64,000 nt of DNA, taken from the NCBI RefSeq assembly GCF_040050925.1, contig NZ_CP157390.1, positions 1,302,001-1,366,000 on the forward strand, in the 5' to 3' direction. The position numbers and the translations under genes were made by a program. Below, piece by piece: positions 7,728 to 16,284 of the stretch. Under the pieces are notes generated by a model. The model had not been told where the DNA came from. It made no database searches and saw nothing but the letters and a program-made list of their open reading frames with translations. The DNA is from Leifsonia sp. NPDC080035. Its GTDB lineage: Bacteria; Actinomycetota; Actinomycetes; Actinomycetales; Microbacteriaceae. Positions within the stretch are counted from its first letter, which is position 1; each line of letters begins with the position of its first letter.

Positions 7728-9035
7728 TCAGCTGCGCCGGAACGGGGCAGCGAGCGTTCGGGCGAGCGGGCGCGCGCGGGTGACGAAGAGGACGACGGCG
7801 AGCGCGGCGTAGCAGGCGGAGACGATCCAGCGGGCCTCGGTGGAGGGGAACACGAACGTCGCGGCGAAGAGCACGAACAGGGCGGTCGCCCACCGCCAGT
7901 CGAAGCGCAGGCTGAGCAGCATCGCGACGCCGAGGAGCGTCTGGGTCGCGGTGAGCACGAACTCCTCGGTCTGGCGGCCGTCCAGGGGCAGCGCCCAGCC
8001 GCCACCCCCGATCGCGTGCGCGATCGGCAGGGTCCCCACCAGCGCCGTCCACTGGTTTACCTTGCTGGCGAGCAGGATGCCGAGACCGGTCGCCGCGCGC
8101 CCGCGGGCCACGAACAGCACGGCGATCACGAACTCGGGCGCCTCCGATGCGAGCGGCGCAAGCCACTGCACGAGCAGGAAGTCGTCGATGCCGAGCGCCC
8201 GGCCCCCTGCGACGAGGCTGTGCGCGAAGGGCTCGGCGAGCAACAGGATCACGACCGCCGACAGGACGAAGATCGCGATGACGACGGTCCGCCGCGCGGC
8301 GACCGGAAGCCGCCCCAGATCGCGGGCGACGCCCACCAGCTCCGGCTCCTCGCTCTCGGCGTGTGCGACGCGCACGAGGTAGTAGACGAACAGGGCGAGC
8401 AGCACGACGCCGAGCAGCACGTCGATGCGGCCGGTGAGCGGGATCACCAGGGTGAGGGCGGAGGCGACGACCAGCAGGCCCAGCTCGACGCGGTTCCCTG
8501 CCGGCAGGGCGATCGCGAACGGCCGGACGACCACATCCGGATCCGCGGGCCGACGCCGCGCACGCAGCGCGCGGGACACGAAGAAGGCGACCACCAGCAG
8601 GAACGGCCAGCCGAAGCCGAGCAGCAGCCGGTTCGACCCGGTCATGTTGGCCGCCGCGTACGGCGCCTGGCTCGGATCGGAGCCGGCGGAGAACGCGAAG
8701 AACAGGTCGATCGCGTACTCGGGCAGGATGGCGATGACCGCGAGCAGACCGACGGCGAGACCGCCCGAGATGTCGAGCTCGGCCGCCTCCCCCGCCCAGG
8801 CGAGGGCGAACGCGGCGGCGACGATCGCCAGCCCGAAGGCGAGGATGCCGAGCGCCGGCGGGAGTTCGGCGCCGCTCAGCCGCCAGGCCACGCCCTGCGC
8901 CGCGACGAGCGCGACGATGCCGAGCGGCAGCAGCAGACGCAGCCAGGGACTGCGATGCCGCGGATCGCCGCGGCGGCGGCCTTCGGTGGGAGCGGGCGTG
9001 CTGCCGGTGCGGGGTTCGATGGCGCGGTCGGTCAT
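7728..9035 (-). CDS. Sodium/calcium exchanger-like membrane antiporter
   Basis: A 435-residue protein with about 10-12 hydrophobic helices in two halves. Each half has a conserved alpha-repeat-like segment: AILPEYAIDLFF with GSNRLLLGFGWPF in the first, and ASEAPEFVIAVLF with ASKVNQWTALVGTLPIA in the second. These correspond to the acidic ion-binding repeats of the Ca2+/cation antiporter family but are divergent from YrbG/ChaA. The ATG at 9035 (MTDRAIE) is preferred over 9071. The gene is convergent with the TetR gene. Ion specificity cannot be told. Confidence 0.7.
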   Translation of the reverse strand: MTDRAIEPRTGSTPAPTEGRRRGDPRHRSPWLRLLLPLGIVALVAAQGVAWRLSGAELPPALGILAFGLAIVAAAFALAWAGEAAELDISGGLAVGLLAVIAILPEYAIDLFFAFSAGSDPSQAPYAAANMTGSNRLLLGFGWPFLLVVAFFVSRALRARRRPADPDVVVRPFAIALPAGNRVELGLLVVASALTLVIPLTGRIDVLLGVVLLALFVYYLVRVAHAESEEPELVGVARDLGRLPVAARRTVVIAIFVLSAVVILLLAEPFAHSLVAGGRALGIDDFLLVQWLAPLASEAPEFVIAVLFVARGRAATGLGILLASKVNQWTALVGTLPIAHAIGGGGWALPLDGRQTEEFVLTATQTLLGVAMLLSLRFDWRWATALFVLFAATFVFPSTEARWIVSACYAALAVVLFVTRARPLARTLAAPFRRS

Positions 9036-9330
9036 CGTGCGGATCCTCTCGGTGGCACGGCGACCGGGCACGAGGGGAGGCCGGCCGCCGCGAACGGGCG
9101 GCCGAAGGTCTCGCTCGCCCGCGCAGGATCCGCGACGGGTGGCACGCCGGGCCGGGCATCCTGGCCGGCCAGTGTGTCGACGTGCCGCGTGGAGCTACTC
9201 CCCTTCGACCCCTCCACCCTGACAGACGCGGCCGCGCCGAACCCCGCCGCCGGGGCGGATTACCAGCGTTTCGCGCGCCCTAACATCCACGGTCGGCTCG
9301 CCGCATCCCCGCGTCAGCCCACCCGTCGGG
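9036..9330. other. Intergenic region without a supported gene
   Basis: The 295 bp between the exchanger start and the gene at 9331 hold a GC hairpin (CCCCGCCGCCGGGG near 9243) and no convincing coding frame, promoter or RNA. Confidence 0.5.
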
Positions 9331-9675
9331 TCAGGCGGGGACGCGGGCCCGGGTGGCCTCGAGCCACACCGCCTGCAGCGCATCCACCTCGTCCGACGTC
9401 AGCTCGGCACGGTACGCCTCCGCGAGTCCCGCCCAGCGCACGGCCGACTGCGCCACCTGGCGCATGCCGACGTAGCCGACGGCGCGCGCCGACTCGAGGA
9501 ACGCCGCGTCGATGGCCGCCACCCGATCGTGTTCGGCGTCCAGACGCGACACCTTCACCCGCGCGGCCTTCTCGAGCGGTCGGCGCACGCCGCGCTGCGC
9601 GGCGAGCTGGAACTCGACGATCCGGGCGATGTCGTCCGCGGTCAACGTCGCGACTCGGCGCAGGAACGCTCGCAT
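9331..9675 (-). CDS. Hypothetical protein downstream of the MerR gene
   Basis: A helical protein of 114 residues (MRAFLRRVATLTADDIARIV...). A very strong AAGGAGG lies five bases before the ATG at 9675. A longer form starting at 9720 (MSQIRLGRPRKKED...) also has a weak AAAGG site, so the start is uncertain. It lies 24-69 bp after the dual-HTH MerR gene on the same strand and is probably its operon partner. No domain recognised. Confidence 0.55.
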   Translation of the reverse strand: MRAFLRRVATLTADDIARIVEFQLAAQRGVRRPLEKAARVKVSRLDAEHDRVAAIDAAFLESARAVGYVGMRQVAQSAVRWAGLAEAYRAELTSDEVDALQAVWLEATRARVPA

Positions 9676-9744
9676 CGCATCCTCCTTCTTCCGGGGCCTT
9701 CCCAAGCGAATCTGAGACATTATCGGCCTTTCGTGAGAAAGTCC

Positions 9745-10446
9745 TCAGAAACGCGAGCGCAGGAGGCGCGCCAGGTCCGTCCCCGCATCCATCAGCGCAA
9801 CGGTACGGGCCGCGATGCTCTCGAGCCGCGCGTCCAGCGCCTGCAACGGACGCGCCGTGTCGCCGACCGAACGCAGGGCGGCAACGGCCTCCCTGACCTC
9901 CGGGATGCGGTAACCAGCGGCCCGGAGCGCGACGACGATCCGTGCGTCGCGCACCGCCAGCGGCGGATAGTGCCTCGCCCCGCGTGAGGTGACCCGCTCC
10001 GGCAGGACGAGACCCTCCTTCTCCCAGAACCGCAGGGCGGACGAGCGGACACCGAGCGCGGCGCCGAGCTCGGCGATCGTCATCCCTCCGCCAACGTCGG
10101 CCGAGGAACCCGCGCCATCCCGCTCCGCCCGGATGGCGAGCAGCGCCGTCCGTGCGGCGAGCGCCTCCTCGCGCTCCCGCGTCAGACCGACGTGCAGCGC
10201 CGAGATCGCCGCAACGGCCTGCGGGAACGGCGCCGCCCAGAGCTCCCGCATCACATGGCGTGCCACGACCGGCCCGACGGCGGTCGCGAGCGACCGGTAG
10301 CCGAGGATCGCGGCAACGTGCCGCTCGTCGAACTCCCGGTAGCCGTTGGCCGTCCGGCCCGCCGGCGGGATGACACCGGCGTGCTCGAGGTCCCTGACCT
10401 GCTGCACCGAGCAGCCGGCGGCGCCGGCGACGGCGGCTGTGCGCAT
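9745..10446 (-). CDS. MerR-type regulator with two MerR-like HTH domains
   Basis: A 233-residue regulator in which two winged-helix MerR-type domains lie in tandem. The first (residues 1-60) reads TAAVAGAAGCSVQQVRDLEH and then NGYREFDERHVAAI. The second (about 122-195) reads MTIAELGAALGVRSSALRFWEKEGL and then RHYPPLAVRDARIVVALR. Usual MerR proteins have one such domain plus an effector or coiled-coil region. The ATG at 10446 has GGAGG six bases upstream. A GTG 18 bp earlier is less likely. It diverges from the DUF6194 gene across 38 bp. Confidence 0.78.
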   Translation of the reverse strand: MRTAAVAGAAGCSVQQVRDLEHAGVIPPAGRTANGYREFDERHVAAILGYRSLATAVGPVVARHVMRELWAAPFPQAVAAISALHVGLTREREEALAARTALLAIRAERDGAGSSADVGGGMTIAELGAALGVRSSALRFWEKEGLVLPERVTSRGARHYPPLAVRDARIVVALRAAGYRIPEVREAVAALRSVGDTARPLQALDARLESIAARTVALMDAGTDLARLLRSRF

Positions 10447-10458
10447 CCAACCCTCCAC

Positions 10459-10480
10459 AAGCACTTCAAGCGGACACTTC
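10459..10480. promoter_or_regulatory. Possible MerR operator (direct repeat)
   Basis: CACTTCA occurs twice 13 bp apart in the short gap between the dual-HTH regulator and the DUF6194 gene. A direct repeat would suit a protein with two HTH domains in one chain. Inference only. Confidence 0.3.
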
Positions 10481-10484
10481 AGGA

Positions 10485-10949
10485 ATGAGTATGCAGCAGA
10501 TCATCGACGCCGTCCGGCCCCTCGAGGGCGCACTGGTCGTGGCGCCACGGGAGGGCGACGGGACACCGCCGCTCGCGTGGGGCGATTTCTTCTTCTATTA
10601 CGCGCCGGACGGACGGATGCCGGCGAACACGCAACCGTACGGGACCATCGTGACCAAGGACTACCCCGGCGACACGCTCTCGCGCCTCGGGGACGGGACG
10701 CCCGCTCATCCCGGCTGGAGGGTGAATGTGCACGTCGGACGTACGGCCGCTCGCGAACTGGCAGGCGAGCCGACGGAGGAGACCGACTTCGCCGCGGCGG
10801 ACGTCCTCCTTCCGCACCCCGTCTACGGCGACCTCGGCTGGATCGCGGTCGTCGAGCCGGGACGCCGCACCACCGAGACGGTCATCCGGCTCCTGCGATC
10901 GGCGCACGATGCCGCGAGAGCACGGGCGGAGCGGCGGTCGCGCGGCTAG
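10485..10949 (+). CDS. DUF6194 family protein
   Basis: A 154-residue protein with the family pattern MQQIIDAVRPLEGALV, GDFFFYYAPDGRMPANTQPYGTI (read in pieces) and a C-terminal PHPVYGDLGWIAVVEP motif. Members occur widely in Actinobacteria and have no known activity. The second Met (10491) is an alternative start. The gene is divergent from the MerR gene, whose product may regulate it, and overlaps the next convergent hydrolase gene by four bases. Confidence 0.72.
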   Translation: MSMQQIIDAVRPLEGALVVAPREGDGTPPLAWGDFFFYYAPDGRMPANTQPYGTIVTKDYPGDTLSRLGDGTPAHPGWRVNVHVGRTAARELAGEPTEETDFAAADVLLPHPVYGDLGWIAVVEPGRRTTETVIRLLRSAHDAARARAERRSRG

Positions 10950-11704
10950 CGGTTCAGGAAGCCGAGGAGGTACGGGGCGACCGCGCGCACCGGCGCGGTC
11001 TCGCCGCCGGCGGCGAGGAGCTCGCCGAGGTAGTCGCCGTGGTTGCCGGGGACGATGAGGAGGCGCGCCTCCGGCAGCAGCGACGCGAGCTCCACCAGGT
11101 GCTGCGCCCGCATCACGTCGCGGTCGGCGCCGACCACGAGGGCAGGGGCCGTGATCCCGGCGATGAGCTCGTCGGGGAAGCCCTCGAAGCCGAGCATGAG
11201 CTGCTGGTCGAGCTCGAACATCCGCCGGGCGTGGGCGGGATCGCCGCTCACCGCGAGGTCCGCCTCGATGAAGACCGCCGGCATGTCCTCGAACCGCCCC
11301 GCCGCGAGGCCCTCCCAGAATCCGTCGACCATGCCGTCGCGCCGGAAGGGCGTGGAGGCCAGCACCAGCCGGCGGACGCGCTCCGGGTGCCGAGCGGCGA
11401 GCTGGAGTGCCACCTGACCGCCGTTGCTGAAGCCGAGGACGTCGACGGCGGGCAGCGCGAGCTCGGCGAGCACCGCATCCACGTCGTCGGCGGACGCCTC
11501 GAAGGATGGGGGACGGTCGCCGGCCGGCGTGCGGCCGTGGCCCTGCAGCTCCACCGCGAGCACCGAGCGGGTCGGCGTGAGCAGCGGGAGCAGCGCGCCC
11601 CAGTTCGACGGGATCGTGGAGCCTCCCCCGTGGATGAGCAGGAGGGGCGGGTGGGGCGAGTCCTCGTCGCCGTGCCATTCGCGGTGCAGCCGGATTCGCG
11701 TCAC
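10946..11704 (-). CDS. Alpha/beta hydrolase
   Basis: A 252-residue alpha/beta hydrolase with the oxyanion motif LIHGGGST, nucleophile GFSNGGQ, acid in VVGADRDVM and His in PGNHGDY. These give a complete Ser-Asp-His triad. Several residues resemble the 3-oxoadipate enol-lactonase/menH-like group, but no substrate can be fixed. It is transcribed towards the DUF6194 gene and overlaps its stop by four bases. Confidence 0.8.
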   Translation of the reverse strand: MTRIRLHREWHGDEDSPHPPLLLIHGGGSTIPSNWGALLPLLTPTRSVLAVELQGHGRTPAGDRPPSFEASADDVDAVLAELALPAVDVLGFSNGGQVALQLAARHPERVRRLVLASTPFRRDGMVDGFWEGLAAGRFEDMPAVFIEADLAVSGDPAHARRMFELDQQLMLGFEGFPDELIAGITAPALVVGADRDVMRAQHLVELASLLPEARLLIVPGNHGDYLGELLAAGGETAPVRAVAPYLLGFLNR

Positions 11705-11745
11705 GGCCCGAAGCTACACCGGGCGGCGGCGCGACCGAAAGATGG

Positions 11746-11778
11746 TTGACAGCCTGAGTACTTGATCTGTTACAGTAC
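11746..11778 (+). promoter_or_regulatory. Promoter and possible operator of the PadR locus
   Basis: TTGACA (11746-11751) and TACAGT (11771-11776) are separated by 19 bp, just ahead of the PadR ATG at 11784. GTAC halves at 11758-11761 and 11775-11778 frame the -10 region as an imperfect inverted repeat, which may be the autoregulatory site. Confidence 0.45.
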
Positions 11779-11783
11779 CTGCC

Positions 11784-12170
11784 ATGGCATTGAACTCGAA
11801 CGACGGCGCGGGCGGCGAGCTGGGCTCGAACGCCTTCGCCGCCGACCTGCTGCGCGGCCACACCGACACCATCGTGCTCGGCGTGCTGCGCGCCGGAGAC
11901 AGCTATGGCTACGAGATCCACAAGGCGATCCGGGATGCCGCCGGCGGCCGGTACGAGATCAAGGAGGCGACGCTCTACGCGAGCTTCCGCCGCCTCACCA
12001 AGGACGGCCTCATCGAGCCGTACTGGGGCGACGAGACCCAGGGCGGCCGGCGCAAGTACTACCGGATCACCGACGCCGGGCGCGCGGTGTTCCGCCGCAA
12101 CGTCGACGACTGGATCGCCACCCAGCAGATCATCAATACGCTTCTGAACCTGAAGGGGGGTCGCGCATGA
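11784..12170 (+). CDS. PadR family transcriptional regulator
   Basis: A 128-residue winged-helix protein. SYGYEIHKAI and KEATLYASFRRLTKDGLIEPYW followed by GGRRKYYRITDAGR are the PadR DNA-binding signature. It is the first gene of a cluster with a HAAS-type membrane protein and an ABC-2 exporter, joined by an ATGA overlap to the next gene. PadR proteins usually repress such export operons and release on binding the exported drug. Confidence 0.9.
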   Translation: MALNSNDGAGGELGSNAFAADLLRGHTDTIVLGVLRAGDSYGYEIHKAIRDAAGGRYEIKEATLYASFRRLTKDGLIEPYWGDETQGGRRKYYRITDAGRAVFRRNVDDWIATQQIINTLLNLKGGRA

Positions 12171-13161
12171 GCGACCAGCACAACGCGGAGCTCGACGCGC
12201 GCCTCGACGAGGCGTTCCGGAGCCTGCCGGACACGGACGACCTGCGCGACCTGCGCGACGAGCTGCGCGCCGGGCTGGCCGCCCGCGTCGCGGAGCTCGA
12301 GGCGGAGGGGTCCGGCCCGGCCGCCGCGATCGCCACGGCGTTCGCGGAGCTCGGGGACGTGCGGGAGATCGCGGCGGAGGTGGTCGGCCCGGAGGTGCTC
12401 GCCACCCCGCCGCGGGCACTGCCGCCGACGGCGCAACCACCCGTCCCGTCGCGCCCGGCGCGCGGGCCGCCGACCTCGTCGGCCGGCACCGCGTCCGCCC
12501 GAAGCCCGCCTTCGTCGCGCGGACGGTCGTGCTCGCGATCATCGCAGCCGTGGGCGTCGCGCTCACGGTGCTGACCGTCTTCGGCGTCCTCCCGGCCCCG
12601 CTCTGGCTCGCGATCGTGCTCGCGGTCGTGCTCGCGGCCGTCCCGCTCGGGGTGATCGCCGGGGACGCGGTCCACCAGGAGACGTCCGTCCACTACCCGG
12701 TGCCCGCCGGGCGCGCGGCCGGATACGGTGCTGCCACGTTCCTCGGGTTCGCCGCCCTCGGCCTCGGCGCCGCCTACCTGACCGACCTCTCGCAGCTCTG
12801 GCTGGTGATCGTCGGCGCGCCCCTGCTGCTCGCCGCGATCGGCTGGCTGAGCTTCCTCGCCGCGACCCAGACCAACCGCACCAAGCCCTGGATGCGCGAG
12901 GTGCAGTCCCAGTACCAGGGCGCCGACCGGTTCAGCCAGGACGAGGCCGCCGCCGCCCGGTTCGGCATCTACACCGTGGTGATCTTCGTGGTCGCCATCG
13001 CCGCCTTCATCGTGCTCAGCTTCACGGTCGGGTTCGCCTGGTCGTGGCTGGCGCTGGTCGCCGGATTCGTCGTCTTCTTCGTCGTCCTGGCGCGCATGCT
13101 CTTCCCCTCGGGCCCCGCCCGCACCAACCACACCAACACGAACGGAGCGAACCGTGACTGA
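12167..13161 (+). pseudogene. HAAS/DUF1700-type permease-prefix membrane protein, frameshifted
   Basis: The N-terminal part (ATG at 12167, MSDQHNAELDARLDEAF... AFAELGDVREIA) is the helical HAAS signalling domain found beside PadR genes. The matching C-terminal part, starting ADLVGRHRVRPKPAFVARTVV and running through five membrane helices to TNHTNTNGANRD, is in the -1 frame. The switch must occur between about 12400 and 12475, in a GC-rich linker; the first frame reaches a stop at 12574. A single missing base would restore one protein of about 331 residues. I see no classic slippery heptamer, so this is either a real frameshift or a sequencing error. Confidence 0.65.
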
Positions 13162-14188
13162 CCTCGCCTCCCTCCCGCCCGCCGTCGACGTCGCCGGGCT
13201 CACGAAGACCTACCGCGGACCGCACCGCACCCCCGTCCACGCCCTGCGCGGGCTCACCTTCCAGGTCCCGGCGGGAATCGTCTTCGGGATGCTCGGCCCC
13301 AACGGCGCGGGCAAGTCCACCGCCACCAAGATCCTCACAACGCTCAGCAGGCCGAGCGGCGGCAGCGCACGCATCGACGGGATCGACGTCGTCGCGAGGC
13401 CCGCCGAGGTGCGCAGGCACATCGGCTACGTGTCGCAGGGCGCGAGCACCGACCCGCTGCTGACCGGCGCTGAGAACCTGGCGCTCGCCGGCCGGCTGCG
13501 CGGGATGAACGCGGTGGACGCGCGGCGCCGCGCCGCCTCCCTGCTCGCCGAGTTCGGGCTGTCGGAGGCCTCGGACCGTCCGGTCGGCCGGTTCTCCGGC
13601 GGGATGCGGCGTCGGCTCGACGTCGCCGCCGCCCTCGTCCACGCTCCGCGCGTGCTGTTCCTCGACGAGCCGACGACCGGGCTGGACCCGGAGGCCCGGG
13701 CGGCGATGTGGGCCGAGATCCGCCGGCTCTCCGCCGAGAGCGCGATCACGGTCATCCTCACCACGCACTACCTGGAGGAGGCCGACCGGCTGGCCGACGA
13801 CATCATGATCATCGACAACGGCACCCGCGTCATCGGCGGCAGCCCGGACGCGCTCAAGGCCTCGCTGAACGGCGACACCCTCCGAGTCGCCCTCGTCGAG
13901 CCGGACGTGGAGCGGGTGCGCCGCGCCGTGGCCGCCGTGCCCGGACTCCGCGACGTGGTCGTTGAGGCGGACGGCCCGAGCGGCCAGCTCGTCGCCCGCA
14001 CGGACGACGCCTCCGCCGCTGTCGCCCCGGCGATCGCCGCCCTCGACGCCGCCGGCGTCCCGTTCGGAGCGGTCTCCGCCGCCCGGCCGAGCCTCGACGA
14101 CGTCTACCTGCACTACGCGGGCCGGTCCTTCGAGCGTGCGGATGCGTCCCCCGCGCCGGCCACCTCAGCGAACGGAGAAGCAGCATGA
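13154..14188 (+). CDS. ABC transporter ATP-binding protein, DrrA-type drug exporter
   Basis: A 344-residue ATPase with a complete set of motifs: Walker A GPNGAGKST, Q-loop near YVSQGAST, signature FSGGMRRRLD, Walker B VLFLDEPTTGLDP and the H-loop THYLEEAD. The extra C-terminal about 100 residues are typical of DrrA/daunorubicin-type exporters. The GTG start overlaps the previous reading frame by eight bases, and the stop overlaps the permease start (ATGA). It energises the ABC-2 permease next door, and the pair is probably controlled by the upstream PadR protein. Confidence 0.9.
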   Translation: MTDLASLPPAVDVAGLTKTYRGPHRTPVHALRGLTFQVPAGIVFGMLGPNGAGKSTATKILTTLSRPSGGSARIDGIDVVARPAEVRRHIGYVSQGASTDPLLTGAENLALAGRLRGMNAVDARRRAASLLAEFGLSEASDRPVGRFSGGMRRRLDVAAALVHAPRVLFLDEPTTGLDPEARAAMWAEIRRLSAESAITVILTTHYLEEADRLADDIMIIDNGTRVIGGSPDALKASLNGDTLRVALVEPDVERVRRAVAAVPGLRDVVVEADGPSGQLVARTDDASAAVAPAIAALDAAGVPFGAVSAARPSLDDVYLHYAGRSFERADASPAPATSANGEAA

Positions 14189-15003
14189 CCACCACCACCG
14201 CCACCATCGCCATTGCCGGGGGTCCCGCCCGCGCCGGCTGGTTCACCCAGGCCGCGCAGATCACCGGCCGCTGGCTCACCAACACCCGCAGGCAGGTCTG
14301 GGGCGCGGCGTTCTCGCTCGTGCAGCCTGTCGTCTGGATCCTGTTGTTCGGCCAGGTGTTCTCGTCGCTGTCGAAGCTACCCGGCTTCGGCGACGCCGGC
14401 TACGTCACGTTCCTCGTCCCCGGCGTGCTGATGATGACCGTGCTCTACAGCGGCGCCTGGGCGGGGACCGGCTACATCGACGACATGAAGTCCGGCGTCA
14501 TGGACCAGCTGCTCACCGCCCCGATCGCCCGCACCGCCATCGTGACCGGCCAGCTCGTGCAGCAGCTCGTGATCTGCCTCGCGCAGTCCATCGTGGTGCT
14601 CGGCATCGGCTGGCTGGGCGGTGCGACCTTTCCGGGCGGCATCGCCGGCATGGCGGTGGCGCTGGGGGTCGCGCTGCTGCTCGGGATGATCTTCTGCTCG
14701 CTCTCGACCGCCGCGGCCCTGACCGCGCGCAACCAGGTGGCGCTGATCGGCATCTCGCAGATCGTCGTGCTGCCGGTCACCTTCCTCTCCACGACGATGA
14801 TGCCGTCGTCGCTGCAGCCGGACTGGGTGCAGACGGTCTCGACCTACAACCCGATGACCTGGGCCGTCGACCTCGCCCGCGATGCGCTGGCCGGCACGGC
14901 CGACGACGCCTGGTTGTGGCACGTCGGCGGGCTCGTCGTGCTCGCCGCCCTCGCCTTCGTCTGGTCGGTGCGGGCGCTGCGCGGGTACCAGCGCTCGCTC
15001 TAG
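14185..15003 (+). CDS. ABC-2 type transporter permease, DrrB-like
   Basis: A 272-residue membrane protein with six predicted helices, an N-terminal amphipathic segment and the ABC-2 core (VPGVLMMTVLYSGAWAG, then DMKSGVMDQLLTAPIAR, then YNPMTWAVDLARDAL). This is the daunorubicin-resistance permease layout. The ATG overlaps the stop of the ATPase gene, showing translational coupling. It ends the PadR-HAAS-ABC operon. Confidence 0.88.
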   Translation: MTTTTATIAIAGGPARAGWFTQAAQITGRWLTNTRRQVWGAAFSLVQPVVWILLFGQVFSSLSKLPGFGDAGYVTFLVPGVLMMTVLYSGAWAGTGYIDDMKSGVMDQLLTAPIARTAIVTGQLVQQLVICLAQSIVVLGIGWLGGATFPGGIAGMAVALGVALLLGMIFCSLSTAAALTARNQVALIGISQIVVLPVTFLSTTMMPSSLQPDWVQTVSTYNPMTWAVDLARDALAGTADDAWLWHVGGLVVLAALAFVWSVRALRGYQRSL

Positions 15004-15026
15004 GCCGGGGTACACGTCACGTCTGT

Positions 15027-15120
15027 AACTCCGGAGATCGCGCCCGTCCGGTCCGCGTTCTCCGGAGTTCCGGTCGTCTCGTCGGCGTGTCGCCTCGAAG
15101 CTCCGGAATTGAGGACGCGC
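15027..15120. repeat. Dispersed CTCCGGAG repeat, copy A
   Basis: Perfect 11-bp inverted arms AACTCCGGAGA (15027-15037) and TCTCCGGAGTT (15059-15069) with a 21-nt loop. A third degenerate arm (CTCCGGAATTGAGGACGCG, about 15101-15119) resembles the right end of copy B. It occupies the 225-bp gap between the exporter operon and the dehydrogenase gene and could also end transcription. Confidence 0.6.
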
Positions 15121-15228
15121 CACCACTTCTGCTGCCAATCGCGCAAAAGACGTGCGCTGCCCGGTGAGAAGTGATTAGGCTGGAATCGTTCGCGCGCAAC
15201 GAACCCAGGCAAGGAGGCCTTCACAGGC

Positions 15229-16227
15229 ATGTCCCATCCACTCACTGTCGCCGCGATCGGTTTCTGGCACGTGCACGCAGGTGATTATGCGCGCGCTGCA
15301 CAGAAGCACCCCGACACCACCCTCGTCGCCATCTGGGACGACGATCAGGAGCGCGGCCGTGCGGCCGCAGAGCAGTTCGGCGTCGAGTTCGTCGCCGACC
15401 TCGACGAGCTGCTCGCCCGTCCCTCCCTCGACGCCGTGACCATCACGACCGCCACCGACCAGCACCGGGACGTGATGCTGCGGGCGATCGGCGCCGGCAA
15501 GCACGTGTTCACCGAGAAGGTGCTCGCCCCCACGGTCGCCGAGGCCGAGGAGATCGTGGCCGCTGCCGACGCGGCGCATGTCGCCCTCGTCGTCTCGCTG
15601 CCGCGGCTCTACGACGCGTACACGGTGGCCATCGAGCGACTCCTCGACGAGGGGACGCTCGGCGAGCTCGCCTACACCCGAGTGCGGCTCGCGCACGACG
15701 GCTGGGTGGCCGGCTGGCTGCCCGACCGCTTCGGCGACCCGCAGGCGGCGATCGGCGGCGCGCTGACGGACCTCGGCTGCCACCCGGCGTACCTGACGCG
15801 GCTGTTCCACCGCGCGGAGCCGCTCTCGATCACCGCCGACTACGGCAGTGTGACCGGCCGCGAGGTCGAGGACAACGCCGTCGTGACGGCGACGTTCCCC
15901 GGTGGCGCGCTCGGCGTCTTCGAGGCGAGCGTCGTGCAGGGCACCGGCGACTTCACCATCGAGCTGCGCGGGACGAAGGGCTCCGCCACGTTCGGCGCCG
16001 GCGGCAGGGACCTGCTCGTCGACACGGGCGACGGCTGGCGGGAGGTCCCGCTCCCCGAGGCGCGGCCGGGCGCGTTCGCGCAGTGGGTGGAGCACATCCA
16101 CTCCGGCACCAGGGCGGACGACAACCTCGATCACGCCGTCGCCCTCACCCGCAGCGTCGTCGCCGCCAACGAGGCCGCGTCGACCGGACGCGCCGTCGCG
16201 CTGGATGCGGTGCCCGCGTCGCTCTGA
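15229..16227 (+). CDS. Gfo/Idh/MocA family oxidoreductase (first of two)
   Basis: A 332-residue NAD(P)-dependent dehydrogenase of sugars or related polyols. The nucleotide-binding loop is the variant AAIGFWHVHAGDY instead of GxGxxG. The catalytic lysine lies in TEKVLAP (the usual EKP motif as EKV). GGALTDLGCHPAYL is the substrate-side Asp/His motif. A strong AAGGAGG precedes the ATG. TGGAATCGTTCGCG at 15181-15194 loosely resembles the LacI sites found elsewhere in the window. It is followed 57 bp later by a paralogue, suggesting a two-step oxidation/epimerisation of one substrate. Confidence 0.85.
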   Translation: MSHPLTVAAIGFWHVHAGDYARAAQKHPDTTLVAIWDDDQERGRAAAEQFGVEFVADLDELLARPSLDAVTITTATDQHRDVMLRAIGAGKHVFTEKVLAPTVAEAEEIVAAADAAHVALVVSLPRLYDAYTVAIERLLDEGTLGELAYTRVRLAHDGWVAGWLPDRFGDPQAAIGGALTDLGCHPAYLTRLFHRAEPLSITADYGSVTGREVEDNAVVTATFPGGALGVFEASVVQGTGDFTIELRGTKGSATFGAGGRDLLVDTGDGWREVPLPEARPGAFAQWVEHIHSGTRADDNLDHAVALTRSVVAANEAASTGRAVALDAVPASL

Positions 16228-16284
16228 CCGGCACCGCCAGCACTCCCTTCTCCGACCACTCACGTCTTCCTTTGGAGTACCACC

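Noticed and set aside
12400..12475. Programmed -1 ribosomal frameshift in the HAAS gene
   Set aside because: No X-XXY-YYZ slippery heptamer or downstream pseudoknot that I can see; a missing base is simpler.
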